A stretch of 12,612 nucleotides of DNA, from assembly GCA_945861845.1 (NCBI GenBank), contig CAMAWS010000040.1, forward strand, positions 1 through 12,612. The letters run 5' to 3'. The stretch is from Candidatus Sulfopaludibacter sp. SbA3. GTDB taxonomy: Bacteria > Acidobacteriota > Terriglobia > 20CM-2-55-15. A program made the translations under genes and the position numbers. Shown here one piece after another: positions 6,934-12,612 of this stretch (position 1 is its first letter; each line of letters opens with the position of its first letter). Under the pieces are notes generated by a model that saw only the letters and a list, made by a program, of their open reading frames with translations, searched no databases and was not told the origin of the DNA.

Positions 6934-7614
6934 TCATTTCGCCGGTTCCCCGGCGCCCTGGGCTTGAAGTTCGGTTTCAATGATTCTTACAAAATCATCG
7001 ATGGACAGTCGGGGCTGAATCGGCTTGCCGTTCAGGAAGAACGTGGGCACAGCTTCGATATTGCCTTCGCGAGCCGCCACAACGTCTTTCAGGACACGGT
7101 CCTGCAATTCCAGGGAACGCATCGATTGCATGAACTTGTTCTGGTCCAGGCCAAGCCGGCTGGCCATTGCAAGGAACTCTGTTTCAGGATTCTGGCTTTG
7201 TGACCACTCGGGCTGGAGTTCAAAAACCAGGTCATTCATCTCCCAATACTTGCCTTGCTCACCGGCTGCTTCTACCGCCATCGAAGCTGTCATTGCATGC
7301 GCGTGAATCTGGATCAGCGGATAGTGGTGGAATTCCAGCCGGACTTTGTCTGGGTAGCGCTTCAGCACCTCCGCGACAATCGGGTGATATGCACGGCAGC
7401 TGGGACACTGGTAGTCGCCAAATTCAAGCAGTGTGAGCGGTGCGTCCGCCGGACCCCTTGTGTGGCCCGGTCCTATCGAAGATTTTCCTGCCACAGAGCC
7501 ATTCGAAGAGGCCGTGGCTTCTGGTTCCGCAGACCTTGTGAGGTAATACGCAGTACCACCCGCGAGAGCCACTGCGATGGCGATGACTAAAATTGGTTTG
7601 GCCATATTCGACAT
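6934..7614 (-). CDS. DsbA-family thiol:disulfide oxidoreductase, membrane-anchored
   Basis: A 226-residue protein: one N-terminal hydrophobic helix (about 6-24, signal anchor or signal peptide), a low-complexity linker, then a DsbA/BdbD-type thioredoxin fold. The active site is CPSC (70-73) in GDYQCPSCRAYHP, and the cis-proline loop reads AVPTFFLNG (P190). The helical insert lies between them. It would oxidise or isomerise secreted proteins and be recharged by the VKOR protein encoded just downstream. The ATG at 7614 sits at the end of a 7-bp inverted repeat and has no Shine-Dalgarno sequence. A second ATG at 7605 is possible and changes only three residues. DsbA-like oxidant (as opposed to a reducing DsbG/DsbE type) is inferred from the VKOR pairing. 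Confidence 0.9.
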   Translation of the reverse strand: MSNMAKPILVIAIAVALAGGTAYYLTRSAEPEATASSNGSVAGKSSIGPGHTRGPADAPLTLLEFGDYQCPSCRAYHPIVAEVLKRYPDKVRLEFHHYPLIQIHAHAMTASMAVEAAGEQGKYWEMNDLVFELQPEWSQSQNPETEFLAMASRLGLDQNKFMQSMRSLELQDRVLKDVVAAREGNIEAVPTFFLNGKPIQPRLSIDDFVRIIETELQAQGAGEPAK

Positions 7615-7632
7615 GCGCTAAATAGTAGCGCA
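7614..7632 (-). repeat. Perfect inverted repeat touching the dsbA-like start codon
   Basis: Arms TGCGCTA (7614-7620) and TAGCGCA (7626-7632) with a 5-base loop. In the mRNA direction the A of the ATG is the last paired base. The repeat also contains TACTAT (7627-7622), a possible -10 box 7 bases before the ATG. It could be an operator or an mRNA hairpin, or both. Confidence 0.5.
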
Positions 7633-7669
7633 GCATCTTCCGGGGCATGCAAAGTTTTTAAAATATCTC

Positions 7670-7698
7670 TTGCAAACCTTTCGCCTCGATACGAGAAT
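7670..7698 (+). promoter_or_regulatory. Candidate promoter of the intergenic structured RNA
   Basis: TTGCAA (7670-7675, 4 of 6) and GAGAAT (7693-7698, 4 of 6) with a 17-base spacer. An A/T-rich tract (about 7655-7666) lies just upstream, where an UP element would be. The expected start at 7704-7705 coincides with the first base of the hairpin 7704-7718. The boxes are weak; the support comes from that coincidence. Confidence 0.3.
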
Positions 7699-7703
7699 CG
7701 CGC

Positions 7704-7902
7704 GTCTCTCTCAGAGACAAATTTTCCTAGTAGCATTTTGGCTACTCCAGCCAGGGACGGTAGTCGGTCGCACTCGGTTTTAGGAATCTGCAGCGGGATG
7801 GAACCCAAGCGAAGAGGATGTCGCGAGCGGGACCTTGAGTGTGGCGATGAAGGAGAACTAGGAAGCAGGCCCTTCGAGGTAAGAAGCCACGAAGGGCTTT
7901 CG
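7704..7902 (+). ncRNA. Candidate structured non-coding RNA upstream of queF
   Basis: The 322 bases between the dsbA-like start and queF hold no convincing gene but much pairing on the plus strand. A 5' hairpin has 6 perfect pairs (7704-7709 with 7713-7718). A long-range closing stem pairs 7723-7730 with 7858-7865 (8 pairs, one wobble). Inside it are a small hairpin 7731-7744, a CUCC/GGAG pairing (7745-7748 with 7852-7855), a 9-pair stem (7767-7775 with 7837-7845) continued by GGU/ACC, and two inner hairpins (7795-7806, 7809-7824). The domain ends in a terminator-like hairpin. I recognise no Rfam family. Size and rod shape would suit 6S RNA, but I see no conserved 6S sequence. A cis-acting attenuator for queF is the alternative. 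Confidence 0.4.
7869..7900 (+). terminator. Terminator-like hairpin upstream of queF
   Basis: An 8-pair GC-rich outer stem (7869-7876 with 7890-7897), one A-A mismatch, a 3-pair inner stem and an AAGAA loop, followed by TTTCGTATTT. The T-run is short (three, then mixed), so strength is moderate. It would end the intergenic RNA about 34 bases before the queF start. Confidence 0.5.
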
Positions 7903-7921
7903 TATTTGCGGCCAGAGCCTG

Positions 7922-7930
7922 TGCTATATT
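7922..7930 (+). promoter_or_regulatory. Extended -10 promoter element of queF
   Basis: TGC followed by TATATT (5 of 6) is an extended -10. The normal start point, 7 bases after the box, is exactly the G of the queF GTG codon at 7937. No clear -35 was found, which extended -10 promoters tolerate. Confidence 0.45.
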
Positions 7931-7936
7931 CGGTTT

Positions 7937-8320
7937 GTGGCCGATTACACGGAACAACACGCCCGATCCGGCATCGACGCCGACCTTCCTGCCATCGAAT
8001 GCTGGCCCAACCAGTATCGCGATTATGAAATCAGCATCTCGATGCCCGAATTCACCTCTATCTGCCCCAAGACCGGTTTACCGGATTTTGGACAAATCAC
8101 GATCAAGTATCGGCCGGACAAATCGTGCCTCGAGTTGAAATCGCTGAAAATGTATTTCCAGTCATATCGCAATCTCGGAATTTTTTATGAGAATGTCGTC
8201 AACCGCGTCCTGAAAGATATCGTGGCGGCAACAAACCCGATCGCGGCCAGGGTGATCGGGGAATTCAGTTCTCGGGGCGGGATGAAATCCGTAATCGAGG
8301 CGGAATATAAACCCAGCTAA
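7937..8320 (+). CDS. queF: NADPH-dependent 7-cyano-7-deazaguanine (preQ0) reductase QueF
   Basis: A 127-residue single-domain QueF of the short (YkvM-like) type. It reduces the nitrile of preQ0 to the amine preQ1 in queuosine tRNA modification. The catalytic cysteine is in ICPKTGLPDFG (C43) with the acid D50, and the substrate-binding glutamate is in LELKS (E66). The segment SYRNLGIFYENVVNR corresponds to the usual S-(F/Y)-R-xx-x-IFHE region; the histidine is tyrosine here (Y84, E85). The start is GTG at 7937 with no Shine-Dalgarno and an extended -10 box at leaderless distance. The stop codon overlaps that of the convergent 160-aa gene by three bases. No other queuosine gene is nearby. Confidence 0.94.
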   Translation: MADYTEQHARSGIDADLPAIECWPNQYRDYEISISMPEFTSICPKTGLPDFGQITIKYRPDKSCLELKSLKMYFQSYRNLGIFYENVVNRVLKDIVAATNPIAARVIGEFSSRGGMKSVIEAEYKPS

Positions 8321-8799
8321 GCCTTTTTGGCTGCTGCCTTCCAAGCCTTCTTGAGATCCACTATTTCTCTTTCATCAAGCAGGTAGTTCCAGAAAAAAGC
8401 ATAGAAATCGTCAGGAGTCCGGCCGGAGCTTGCGACAAGCTTTCGGATATCGGACTTTTTTCGGCCGAATGCCTGTGCCGCGGATTGGGCCTTTAACATG
8501 AATGTTTCGACATCGAGTTCGGCCTTGACCATCTGACTACCAAGAGTCTGCGACAGATCCGACTGAATACGCGACATCATTCGCTTTACAACCGACGCGC
8601 GCGTCAGTATCCCGAATTCCTGCGCATCTATCCATTCGACCGAGACGCTATCCCTCTTCCGGTGACTGATGAGAGGCCACAGTCGATCCATGTCCAGATT
8701 CAGGAAACCAATAGGATTTCCATCGACCTCGACAACGATGCGCACCGGTGACGGTATATTCTTCCTTCGCACGGGCGCTGCTCTTCGAGTATCCGGCAT
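8317..8799 (-). CDS. Hypothetical protein coupled to transketolase
   Basis: A 160-residue soluble protein that I do not recognise. It has a basic N-terminus rich in arginine and proline (about 1-18), a predicted mixed alpha/beta region with VRIVVEVDGNPIGFLNLDMD (about 19-38), a middle helical part, and a lysine-rich C-terminus (DLKKAWKAAAKKA). There is no signal peptide, membrane helix or cysteine motif. The start is convincing: AAGGAG (8810-8805) lies 5 bases before the ATG, and this ribosome site overlaps the transketolase TAA stop (8811-8809), so the two genes are almost certainly one transcript and probably coupled. Its stop overlaps that of queF on the other strand. A nucleic-acid-binding role is conceivable from the basic ends, but nothing in the sequence proves it. 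Confidence 0.8.
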   Translation of the reverse strand: MPDTRRAAPVRRKNIPSPVRIVVEVDGNPIGFLNLDMDRLWPLISHRKRDSVSVEWIDAQEFGILTRASVVKRMMSRIQSDLSQTLGSQMVKAELDVETFMLKAQSAAQAFGRKKSDIRKLVASSGRTPDDFYAFFWNYLLDEREIVDLKKAWKAAAKKA

Positions 8800-8808
8800 T
8801 TCAGCTCC

Positions 8809-10635
8809 TTAGAAATTCTTCACAGCCTTGATAATGTGGTTGCTGCTGATGCCGTACTTTTCAACCAACGCCTCGGGCGGGCCGGACCGCGGAATTTCTC
8901 GGACGGCCAGCTTCACGACCTTCGCTTTATTACCCACGGCATTCAGTACCGCATCGCCCAGGCCGCCTTCCGAATAGTGGTCCTCGACGACGACGATTCC
9001 CCCTGTTTCCCCCGCTGCACGAATCAAAGTGGTTTCGTCAATGGGCTTCACCGAATAGGCGTCAATCACGCGAATGGAAATGCCTTCGGCTTCGAGTTTT
9101 GCTGCAGCCTTCAACGCTTCGTGCACGGTTATGCCCGCGGCGACCACTGTCACACGGTCCTTGTCTGATTTCCGCAGAACCTTCGAGCCGCCGATAGGGA
9201 ACTGGTCCTGATTCGAATACAGGATTGGTGTTTTCGGACGTGTCGTTCGAATGTAACAGATGCCTTCATAACGAGCGGCTTCGGCAACGAGCCGCTCGGT
9301 CGACACGGCATCGCTCGGATACAGGACAACCGATCCGGGGATCGGCCGGAACATCGCAATGTCTTCCAGTCCCATCTGTGATGGGCCATCTTCCCCAATG
9401 GAAACCCCGCAATGCGAGCCGCAGAATTTAACGTTCAGGCGCGAAACGCCAGCCATTCGAATCTGATCATAAGCTCGAGTTAAGAACGCGGCGAATGTTG
9501 AAACGAAAGGTATTTTCCCGCGCGCCGCAAGACCCATCGCCACGCCCACCATGTTCTGTTCGGCGATGAACATTTCGATGAACCGGTCGGGATGGGCCTT
9601 CAAGAACTTGTCCGAATACGTGGAATTCTTTGTGTCTCCATCGAGGGCCACGATTCGACTGTCCTGTGCTCCCATCCGGGCTAGCGCATCACCATAGGCT
9701 TCGCGGGTTGCCACCTGCTCGTCCGGCTTTCGGTCGGGAGTCAGATTCCCGGGCATTGCGGGTTCAGGTACCGCGGGACGGGGCCGAGGATTCGGCATGA
9801 ATCCATCTGTCGCGAAGGGCTGCGCAATTTCCTGAAGCGCCTTGTCCAGATCCTGCTTGGGCACGGGTTTTCCGTGCCAGCCTGGGAGATTTTCAATCAT
9901 CGTAATGCCCTTGCCCTTTAAGGTCTTCGCGATGATTGCGCGCGGCCTTGTCCCTCCCTCGCTCCGGCACTTATCGAATGCATCGACGATGTCTTCATAA
10001 TTGTGGCCGTCCACGGTCATCGCGAACCAGCCAAAGGCGCGAAACTTTTCTGCAAAGCGCTCGGCCTCGAATCCGTCCATCGTGCCCTGGCTTTGCCCCA
10101 GGCCGTTGACATCGACGACTGCGAATAGATTCGAGACCTTGTAATATGCGGCCAGTGCAGCGGCTTCCCATACTGCTCCCTCTGCGCATTCGCCGTCGCC
10201 AAGCAGGACATAAGTTTCATAGGCCAATTTATCAATGCGTGCAGCGAGTGCGTCGCCCAGTCCCGCCGACAAACCCTGCCCCAAGGATCCAGTAGCAACG
10301 CTTACCCATGGAATCCTCGGAGTCGGGTGCCCTTCAAGGTCGCTGTCCAGACGGCGCAGCGTGGCAATCTGCTCGGGCTTGAAAATGCCGGCTTCAGCGT
10401 AAGCGCCATAAAGCAAAGGCGCTGCATGTCCTTTGGAGAGCACAAAACGATCATTTGCTGAATTCTGGGGATCGCGCGGATCGAATCTCATCTCCCGAAA
10501 GAAGATCACTGAGACCAGATCGGCCGCCGAAAGGCAGGATGTCGGATGTCCGGAACCCGCTTCAGTCGTGGCTTTCAGCGAATGAATGCGCAGCCGGCGC
10601 CCCTTCTCCTTAAGCATATCTAGGGATGTCGTCAT
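8809..10635 (-). CDS. tkt: Transketolase, animal-like single-chain type
   Basis: A 608-residue, full-length thiamine-diphosphate enzyme that moves two-carbon ketol units between sugar phosphates in the pentose phosphate pathway. Domains are in order: the TPP domain with AGSGHPTSC (about 26-34), LSKGHAAPLLY (67-76) and the GDGE-to-VDVN motif (146-177), then the pyrimidine domain with the catalytic glutamate in IAEQNMVGVAMG (E359), then the C-terminal domain. The sequence follows animal transketolases more closely than the 660-residue E. coli type and is shorter. The ATG at 10635 has no Shine-Dalgarno but lies 7 bases after a perfect TATAAT. 1-Deoxyxylulose-5-phosphate synthase and the split archaeal form were considered and do not fit the length and motifs. 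Confidence 0.95.
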   Translation of the reverse strand: MTTSLDMLKEKGRRLRIHSLKATTEAGSGHPTSCLSAADLVSVIFFREMRFDPRDPQNSANDRFVLSKGHAAPLLYGAYAEAGIFKPEQIATLRRLDSDLEGHPTPRIPWVSVATGSLGQGLSAGLGDALAARIDKLAYETYVLLGDGECAEGAVWEAAALAAYYKVSNLFAVVDVNGLGQSQGTMDGFEAERFAEKFRAFGWFAMTVDGHNYEDIVDAFDKCRSEGGTRPRAIIAKTLKGKGITMIENLPGWHGKPVPKQDLDKALQEIAQPFATDGFMPNPRPRPAVPEPAMPGNLTPDRKPDEQVATREAYGDALARMGAQDSRIVALDGDTKNSTYSDKFLKAHPDRFIEMFIAEQNMVGVAMGLAARGKIPFVSTFAAFLTRAYDQIRMAGVSRLNVKFCGSHCGVSIGEDGPSQMGLEDIAMFRPIPGSVVLYPSDAVSTERLVAEAARYEGICYIRTTRPKTPILYSNQDQFPIGGSKVLRKSDKDRVTVVAAGITVHEALKAAAKLEAEGISIRVIDAYSVKPIDETTLIRAAGETGGIVVVEDHYSEGGLGDAVLNAVGNKAKVVKLAVREIPRSGPPEALVEKYGISSNHIIKAVKNF

Positions 10636-10642
10636 AACCTGA

Positions 10643-10648
10643 ATTATA
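10643..10648 (-). promoter_or_regulatory. Consensus -10 box of transketolase
   Basis: A perfect TATAAT on the minus strand ending 7 bases before the tkt ATG. The predicted start (10636 or 10635) leaves no leader. The best -35 with a 17-base spacer is CTGCCC (3 of 6), which is poor. An alternative promoter further up (TATAGT at 10691-10686) would give a leader of about 45 bases, but that leader has no well-placed ribosome site. Confidence 0.45.
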
Positions 10649-10688
10649 CCGTCCTTTATTGAGTCGGGCAGTATTACCCGGACTAACT

Positions 10689-10706
10689 ATAAATAATGTA
10701 ATTTAT
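10689..10706 (+). repeat. AT-rich inverted repeat and possible UP element
   Basis: Arms ATAAAT (10689-10694) and ATTTAT (10701-10706) with a 6-base spacer, inside a strongly A/T-rich stretch that stands out in this GC-rich window. It ends where the -35 box TTGACA of the plus-strand promoter begins, the position of an UP element. It could also be an operator. Confidence 0.4.
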
Positions 10707-10734
10707 TGACAGATTGCGGGTGATCCTTCAAAAT
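10706..10734 (+). promoter_or_regulatory. Predicted sigma70 promoter of an intergenic small RNA
   Basis: A perfect TTGACA (10706-10711), a 17-base spacer, then CAAAAT (10729-10734, 4 of 6). The expected start at 10741-10742 is the first base of the hairpin 10742-10774. No plus-strand gene follows before the terminator. Confidence 0.5.
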
Positions 10735-10741
10735 GACGCTC

Positions 10742-10804
10742 AATCTTACTGAGCGTTCCCCACAGCTCAAGATTCACCCCGGTCATTTTGACCGGGGTGT
10801 TTTT
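10742..10804 (+). ncRNA. Candidate small RNA of about 63 nt
   Basis: The segment holds two consecutive hairpins and no ORF. Hairpin 1 pairs AATCTT (10742-10747) with AAGATT (10769-10774) and GAGC (10751-10754) with GCTC (10765-10768), around a C-rich loop GTTCCCCACA. Hairpin 2 is the intrinsic terminator at 10775-10799 with its T-run. A promoter with perfect -35 lies exactly upstream. An alternative pairing of 10736-10742 with 10750-10756 (7 perfect pairs) is available if transcription starts earlier. The 3' end overlaps the stop codon of the FAH gene on the other strand, so the RNA is antisense to that mRNA's 3' end. I recognise no known sRNA family. Confidence 0.5.
10775..10804 (+). terminator. 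Strong intrinsic terminator (plus strand)
   Basis: A perfect 10-pair GC-rich stem (10775-10784 with 10790-10799), extendable to 11, with an ATTTT loop and five T immediately after (10800-10804). On the minus strand the same hairpin follows the FAH stop codon but is followed by GAATCTTG, so it can end the FAH transcript only weakly. The orientation favours a plus-strand transcript. Confidence 0.85.
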
Positions 10805-11582
10805 ATGCAACTGTGTTCCGAAGAACACCCACACCTTCCACTTCGACCTCGATAATGTCGCCGGCCTTCATGGCCTGTGTCTGACCGGGGGTGCCGGAAT
10901 AGATCACGTCCCCAGGCAGCAGAGTGATGAACTGACTGATGTAGCTCACTATGGTTTCAACATCAAACATGAGATCCGACGTACGCTGCGATTGTTTGAC
11001 AACGCCGTTCAGGCGGCTCTGCAGCAGAAGATCGTTGTAGTTGAGGCCTTGAACGATTGCCGGACCAAGAGGACCAAACGTATCGGAGGCCTTCGCGCGG
11101 AACCATTGCGGGTCGCCCTTTTGCCAGTCGCGCTCACTTACGTCGTTGCCGGCGGTTACGCCAAAGACACACTTTGTGGCATCCGCCCTCAAAACGTTCT
11201 TTGCCGTCTTTCCAATAACGACCACCATCTCGCCCTCGAAGTGGACGTTCCCGGCGCCCGGGGGGAAGACGATGTTCTCCTCAGGGCCGATGATTGATGT
11301 AGGAAGTTTCAGAAACACGCGAGGGGTACCCGGAGCGGTGCGTTCTCCGACATGGCTTTTGTAGTTGATTCCTATCGCGAGCACCTTTGACGGTTCGCAC
11401 GGCGCGAGCAGTTTTACGTCGGACAACTTAACGGTCTTGCCAGTCGGTTCCGCGTCCGTATAAATATCTCCTCGGAGCTCGCGCACAATGGAGCCTTCAA
11501 GAATTCCGTATGACACCTGTCCAGCAGCCGAGTACCGGATGTAGCGGGTTATCTTCTTTTGGTCGAAACTGGATGTCGTCAT
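10803..11582 (-). CDS. Fumarylacetoacetate hydrolase (FAH) family protein
   Basis: A 259-residue enzyme of the FAH superfamily (hydrolases, isomerases and decarboxylases of beta-diketo or hydroxymuconate-type acids). It shows a small N-terminal domain and the catalytic core with GINYKSH (about 71-77), the metal-binding HFEGEM (E116, E118) and NDVSERDWQ (D147), KASDTFGPLGP, and the C-terminal SGTPGQTQAMKAGD. Length and motifs fit homoprotocatechuate-type isomerase/decarboxylase or acylpyruvate hydrolase members. The substrate cannot be told from sequence. The ATG at 11582 has GGAG about 10 bases upstream, part of a tandem GGAGTTTGGAG, and TGCTACACT further up is a possible extended -10. No aromatic-degradation genes are adjacent. 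It is divergent from the deacylase gene. Confidence 0.92.
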   Translation of the reverse strand: MTTSSFDQKKITRYIRYSAAGQVSYGILEGSIVRELRGDIYTDAEPTGKTVKLSDVKLLAPCEPSKVLAIGINYKSHVGERTAPGTPRVFLKLPTSIIGPEENIVFPPGAGNVHFEGEMVVVIGKTAKNVLRADATKCVFGVTAGNDVSERDWQKGDPQWFRAKASDTFGPLGPAIVQGLNYNDLLLQSRLNGVVKQSQRTSDLMFDVETIVSYISQFITLLPGDVIYSGTPGQTQAMKAGDIIEVEVEGVGVLRNTVA

Positions 11583-11650
11583 AGAATGCTGACTCCAAAC
11601 TCCAAAATGGTTCCGGGGAGTGTAGCATTTTTCGGGTCCGAGGTTGGTTT

Positions 11651-12612
11651 ATGCGAATCGTATTCAAGCTGGTTCTTTCGCTGCTTCTGGCCACACAGAC
11701 GTTTGCCCAGTCGTCCGGTACTGACCTGGTGCTGGTTGGCGGCACCATCGTTGATGGCTCCGGCAAGCCTCGGTTTCGAGGAAATGTTCGGATTCGCGCC
11801 GGCGAAATCGTGGATGTCGGCACATTTCAACCCGCACGGGGAGAAACCATTCTCAATGTTGCAGGCCTCATCGTCGCGCCGGGATTCATTGATATTCATA
11901 ACCATTCGGCTGATGCACTCGGGGAAAAGCCGGATGCGCTTTCCCAGGTCAGCCAGGGAATCACTACTGTCGTGCTTGGGCCGGACGGCGGCGGTCCCAT
12001 TGGGATAGAAAAGTTCATGCTCCCTTTCGATGAAAAGCCGCTCGCCTTGAACGCCATGGCGTTTGTCGGGCATGCCAATGTTCGAGTGCGGGTCATGGGA
12101 GCCAACTACAAGCGAGCAGCCACTCCAGAAGAAATCACCCGGATGGAAGAGCTCGTCGAGGACGCAATGCGGGAAGGCGCGTTTGGCATTTCGTCCGCGC
12201 TGGAGTATGACCCGGGCTCCTACAGTACGATCGATGAGGTTGTGGCACTTGCAAAGATTGCCGGGCGTTATGGCGGCATATATATGACGCACCTCCGCGA
12301 CGAGGGAGACAAAGTCCTCGACGCTATCGCGGAAGCCATCGACATTGGCCGCCGCGCCAACATTCCAGTGCAGATTTCTCACTTGAAACTGGGCAGCGCC
12401 GGCGTGTGGGGGAAGAGCGCGGAAGTGCTGGCTTTGATCGACAAGGCCCGTGCGCAGGGCGTCAATGTCGCAGCCGACGTCTATCCCTACAATACCGTGC
12501 GATCCGCCGTTCGGTCGGCGATTCGCCTGGAAGACGTTGGCGGTCCTGCAAATGTGCTGATTATTGCTTCTCCAATGCATCCGGAATACAAGCTCAAGAC
12601 GCTCGATCAAAT
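11651..12612 (+). CDS. Secreted N-acyl-D-amino-acid deacylase-like amidohydrolase, 5' part (runs off the right edge)
   Basis: An open frame with no stop for 320 codons to the window edge. It begins with a signal peptide (about residues 1-19, predicted cut after TFA). The mature part starts with the beta-sandwich LVGGTIVDGSGKP, then the metal site FIDIHNHSAD (H83, H85) and further metal histidines in YMTHLRDEGD (about 213) and QISHLK (about 243). These are the marks of the D-aminoacylase branch of the amidohydrolase superfamily, which remove acyl groups from N-acyl-D-amino acids and are often exported. The bridging cysteine of D-aminoacylase (usually in GNCG) corresponds to GPDGGGP here. The start has GAGG (11640-11643) 7 bases upstream. 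A long minus-strand ORF over the same bases is a shadow. Confidence 0.9.
   Translation, partial: MRIVFKLVLSLLLATQTFAQSSGTDLVLVGGTIVDGSGKPRFRGNVRIRAGEIVDVGTFQPARGETILNVAGLIVAPGFIDIHNHSADALGEKPDALSQVSQGITTVVLGPDGGGPIGIEKFMLPFDEKPLALNAMAFVGHANVRVRVMGANYKRAATPEEITRMEELVEDAMREGAFGISSALEYDPGSYSTIDEVVALAKIAGRYGGIYMTHLRDEGDKVLDAIAEAIDIGRRANIPVQISHLKLGSAGVWGKSAEVLALIDKARAQGVNVAADVYPYNTVRSAVRSAIRLEDVGGPANVLIIASPMHPEYKLKTLDQ

Noticed and set aside
7857..7870. AGGAAGCAGGCC resembles the conserved loop of signal recognition particle RNA
   Set aside because: The other conserved SRP element, GGUCAGG, and the matching hairpin are missing, and these bases pair in the closing stem instead.
7738..8028. A 96-aa plus-strand ORF over the spacer and the queF start
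   Set aside because: It overlaps queF in another frame, has no ribosome site and crosses the structured RNA region; the composition is arginine-rich and unlike a protein.
11579..12610. A 343-aa minus-strand ORF across the right end
   Set aside because: The plus strand encodes a convincing amidohydrolase with signal peptide and metal motifs over the same bases. The antisense ORF has no recognisable domain and also overlaps the FAH upstream region.

Overview
This GC-rich bacterial window is most likely from an acidobacterium or a related soil or environmental phylum. That is an inference from the protein style: a System I cytochrome c maturation operon with a CXXXY-type CcmE, a VKOR/DsbA-like pair, a transketolase resembling the animal type, a short QueF, and a Tat-signal aminotransferase. 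No rRNA, tRNA, mobile element or CRISPR array was seen.

Layout. (1) Positions 1-5177, minus strand: one tightly packed cytochrome c maturation operon, in transcription order ccmE, ccmF, ccmH, two small membrane proteins (143 and 117 aa), ccmA, ccmB and the first 28 codons of ccmC, which runs off the left edge. Most junctions overlap or touch. A good sigma70-type promoter lies at 5206-5235. (2) Position 5247, plus strand: a divergent aminotransferase of the HisC fold with a twin-arginine signal. (3) Positions 6483-7614, minus strand: a DsbA-like thiol oxidoreductase followed by a VKOR family membrane protein, probably a disulfide-forming pair. (4) Positions 7615-7936: a gene-free stretch with several helices and a terminator-like hairpin, a candidate non-coding RNA, followed on the plus strand by queF. 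(5) Positions 8317-10635, minus strand: transketolase, then an unrecognised 160-aa gene whose ribosome binding site overlaps the transketolase stop codon. (6) Positions 10636-10802: an intergenic region with a consensus -35 box, an AT-rich upstream tract, a two-hairpin RNA of about 63 nt and a textbook intrinsic terminator, all on the plus strand: a candidate small RNA. (7) Positions 10803-11582, minus strand: a fumarylacetoacetate hydrolase family enzyme, divergent from a secreted N-acyl-D-amino-acid deacylase-like amidohydrolase that starts at 11651 and runs off the right edge.

How it fits together. The ccm genes move haem across the membrane and attach it to apocytochromes. The VKOR/DsbA pair would oxidise cysteines in the same compartment, which c-type cytochrome maturation has to counterbalance. 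The remaining genes (pentose phosphate, queuosine, FAH and deacylase enzymes) look like ordinary metabolism without a common pathway.

The points most worth a second look are the two unannotated RNA candidates, four transcription-unit starts where a -10 box sits at the right distance for leaderless mRNA, and a ccm operon that combines a CXXXY CcmE with a CcmH and two tandem CcmI-like proteins.
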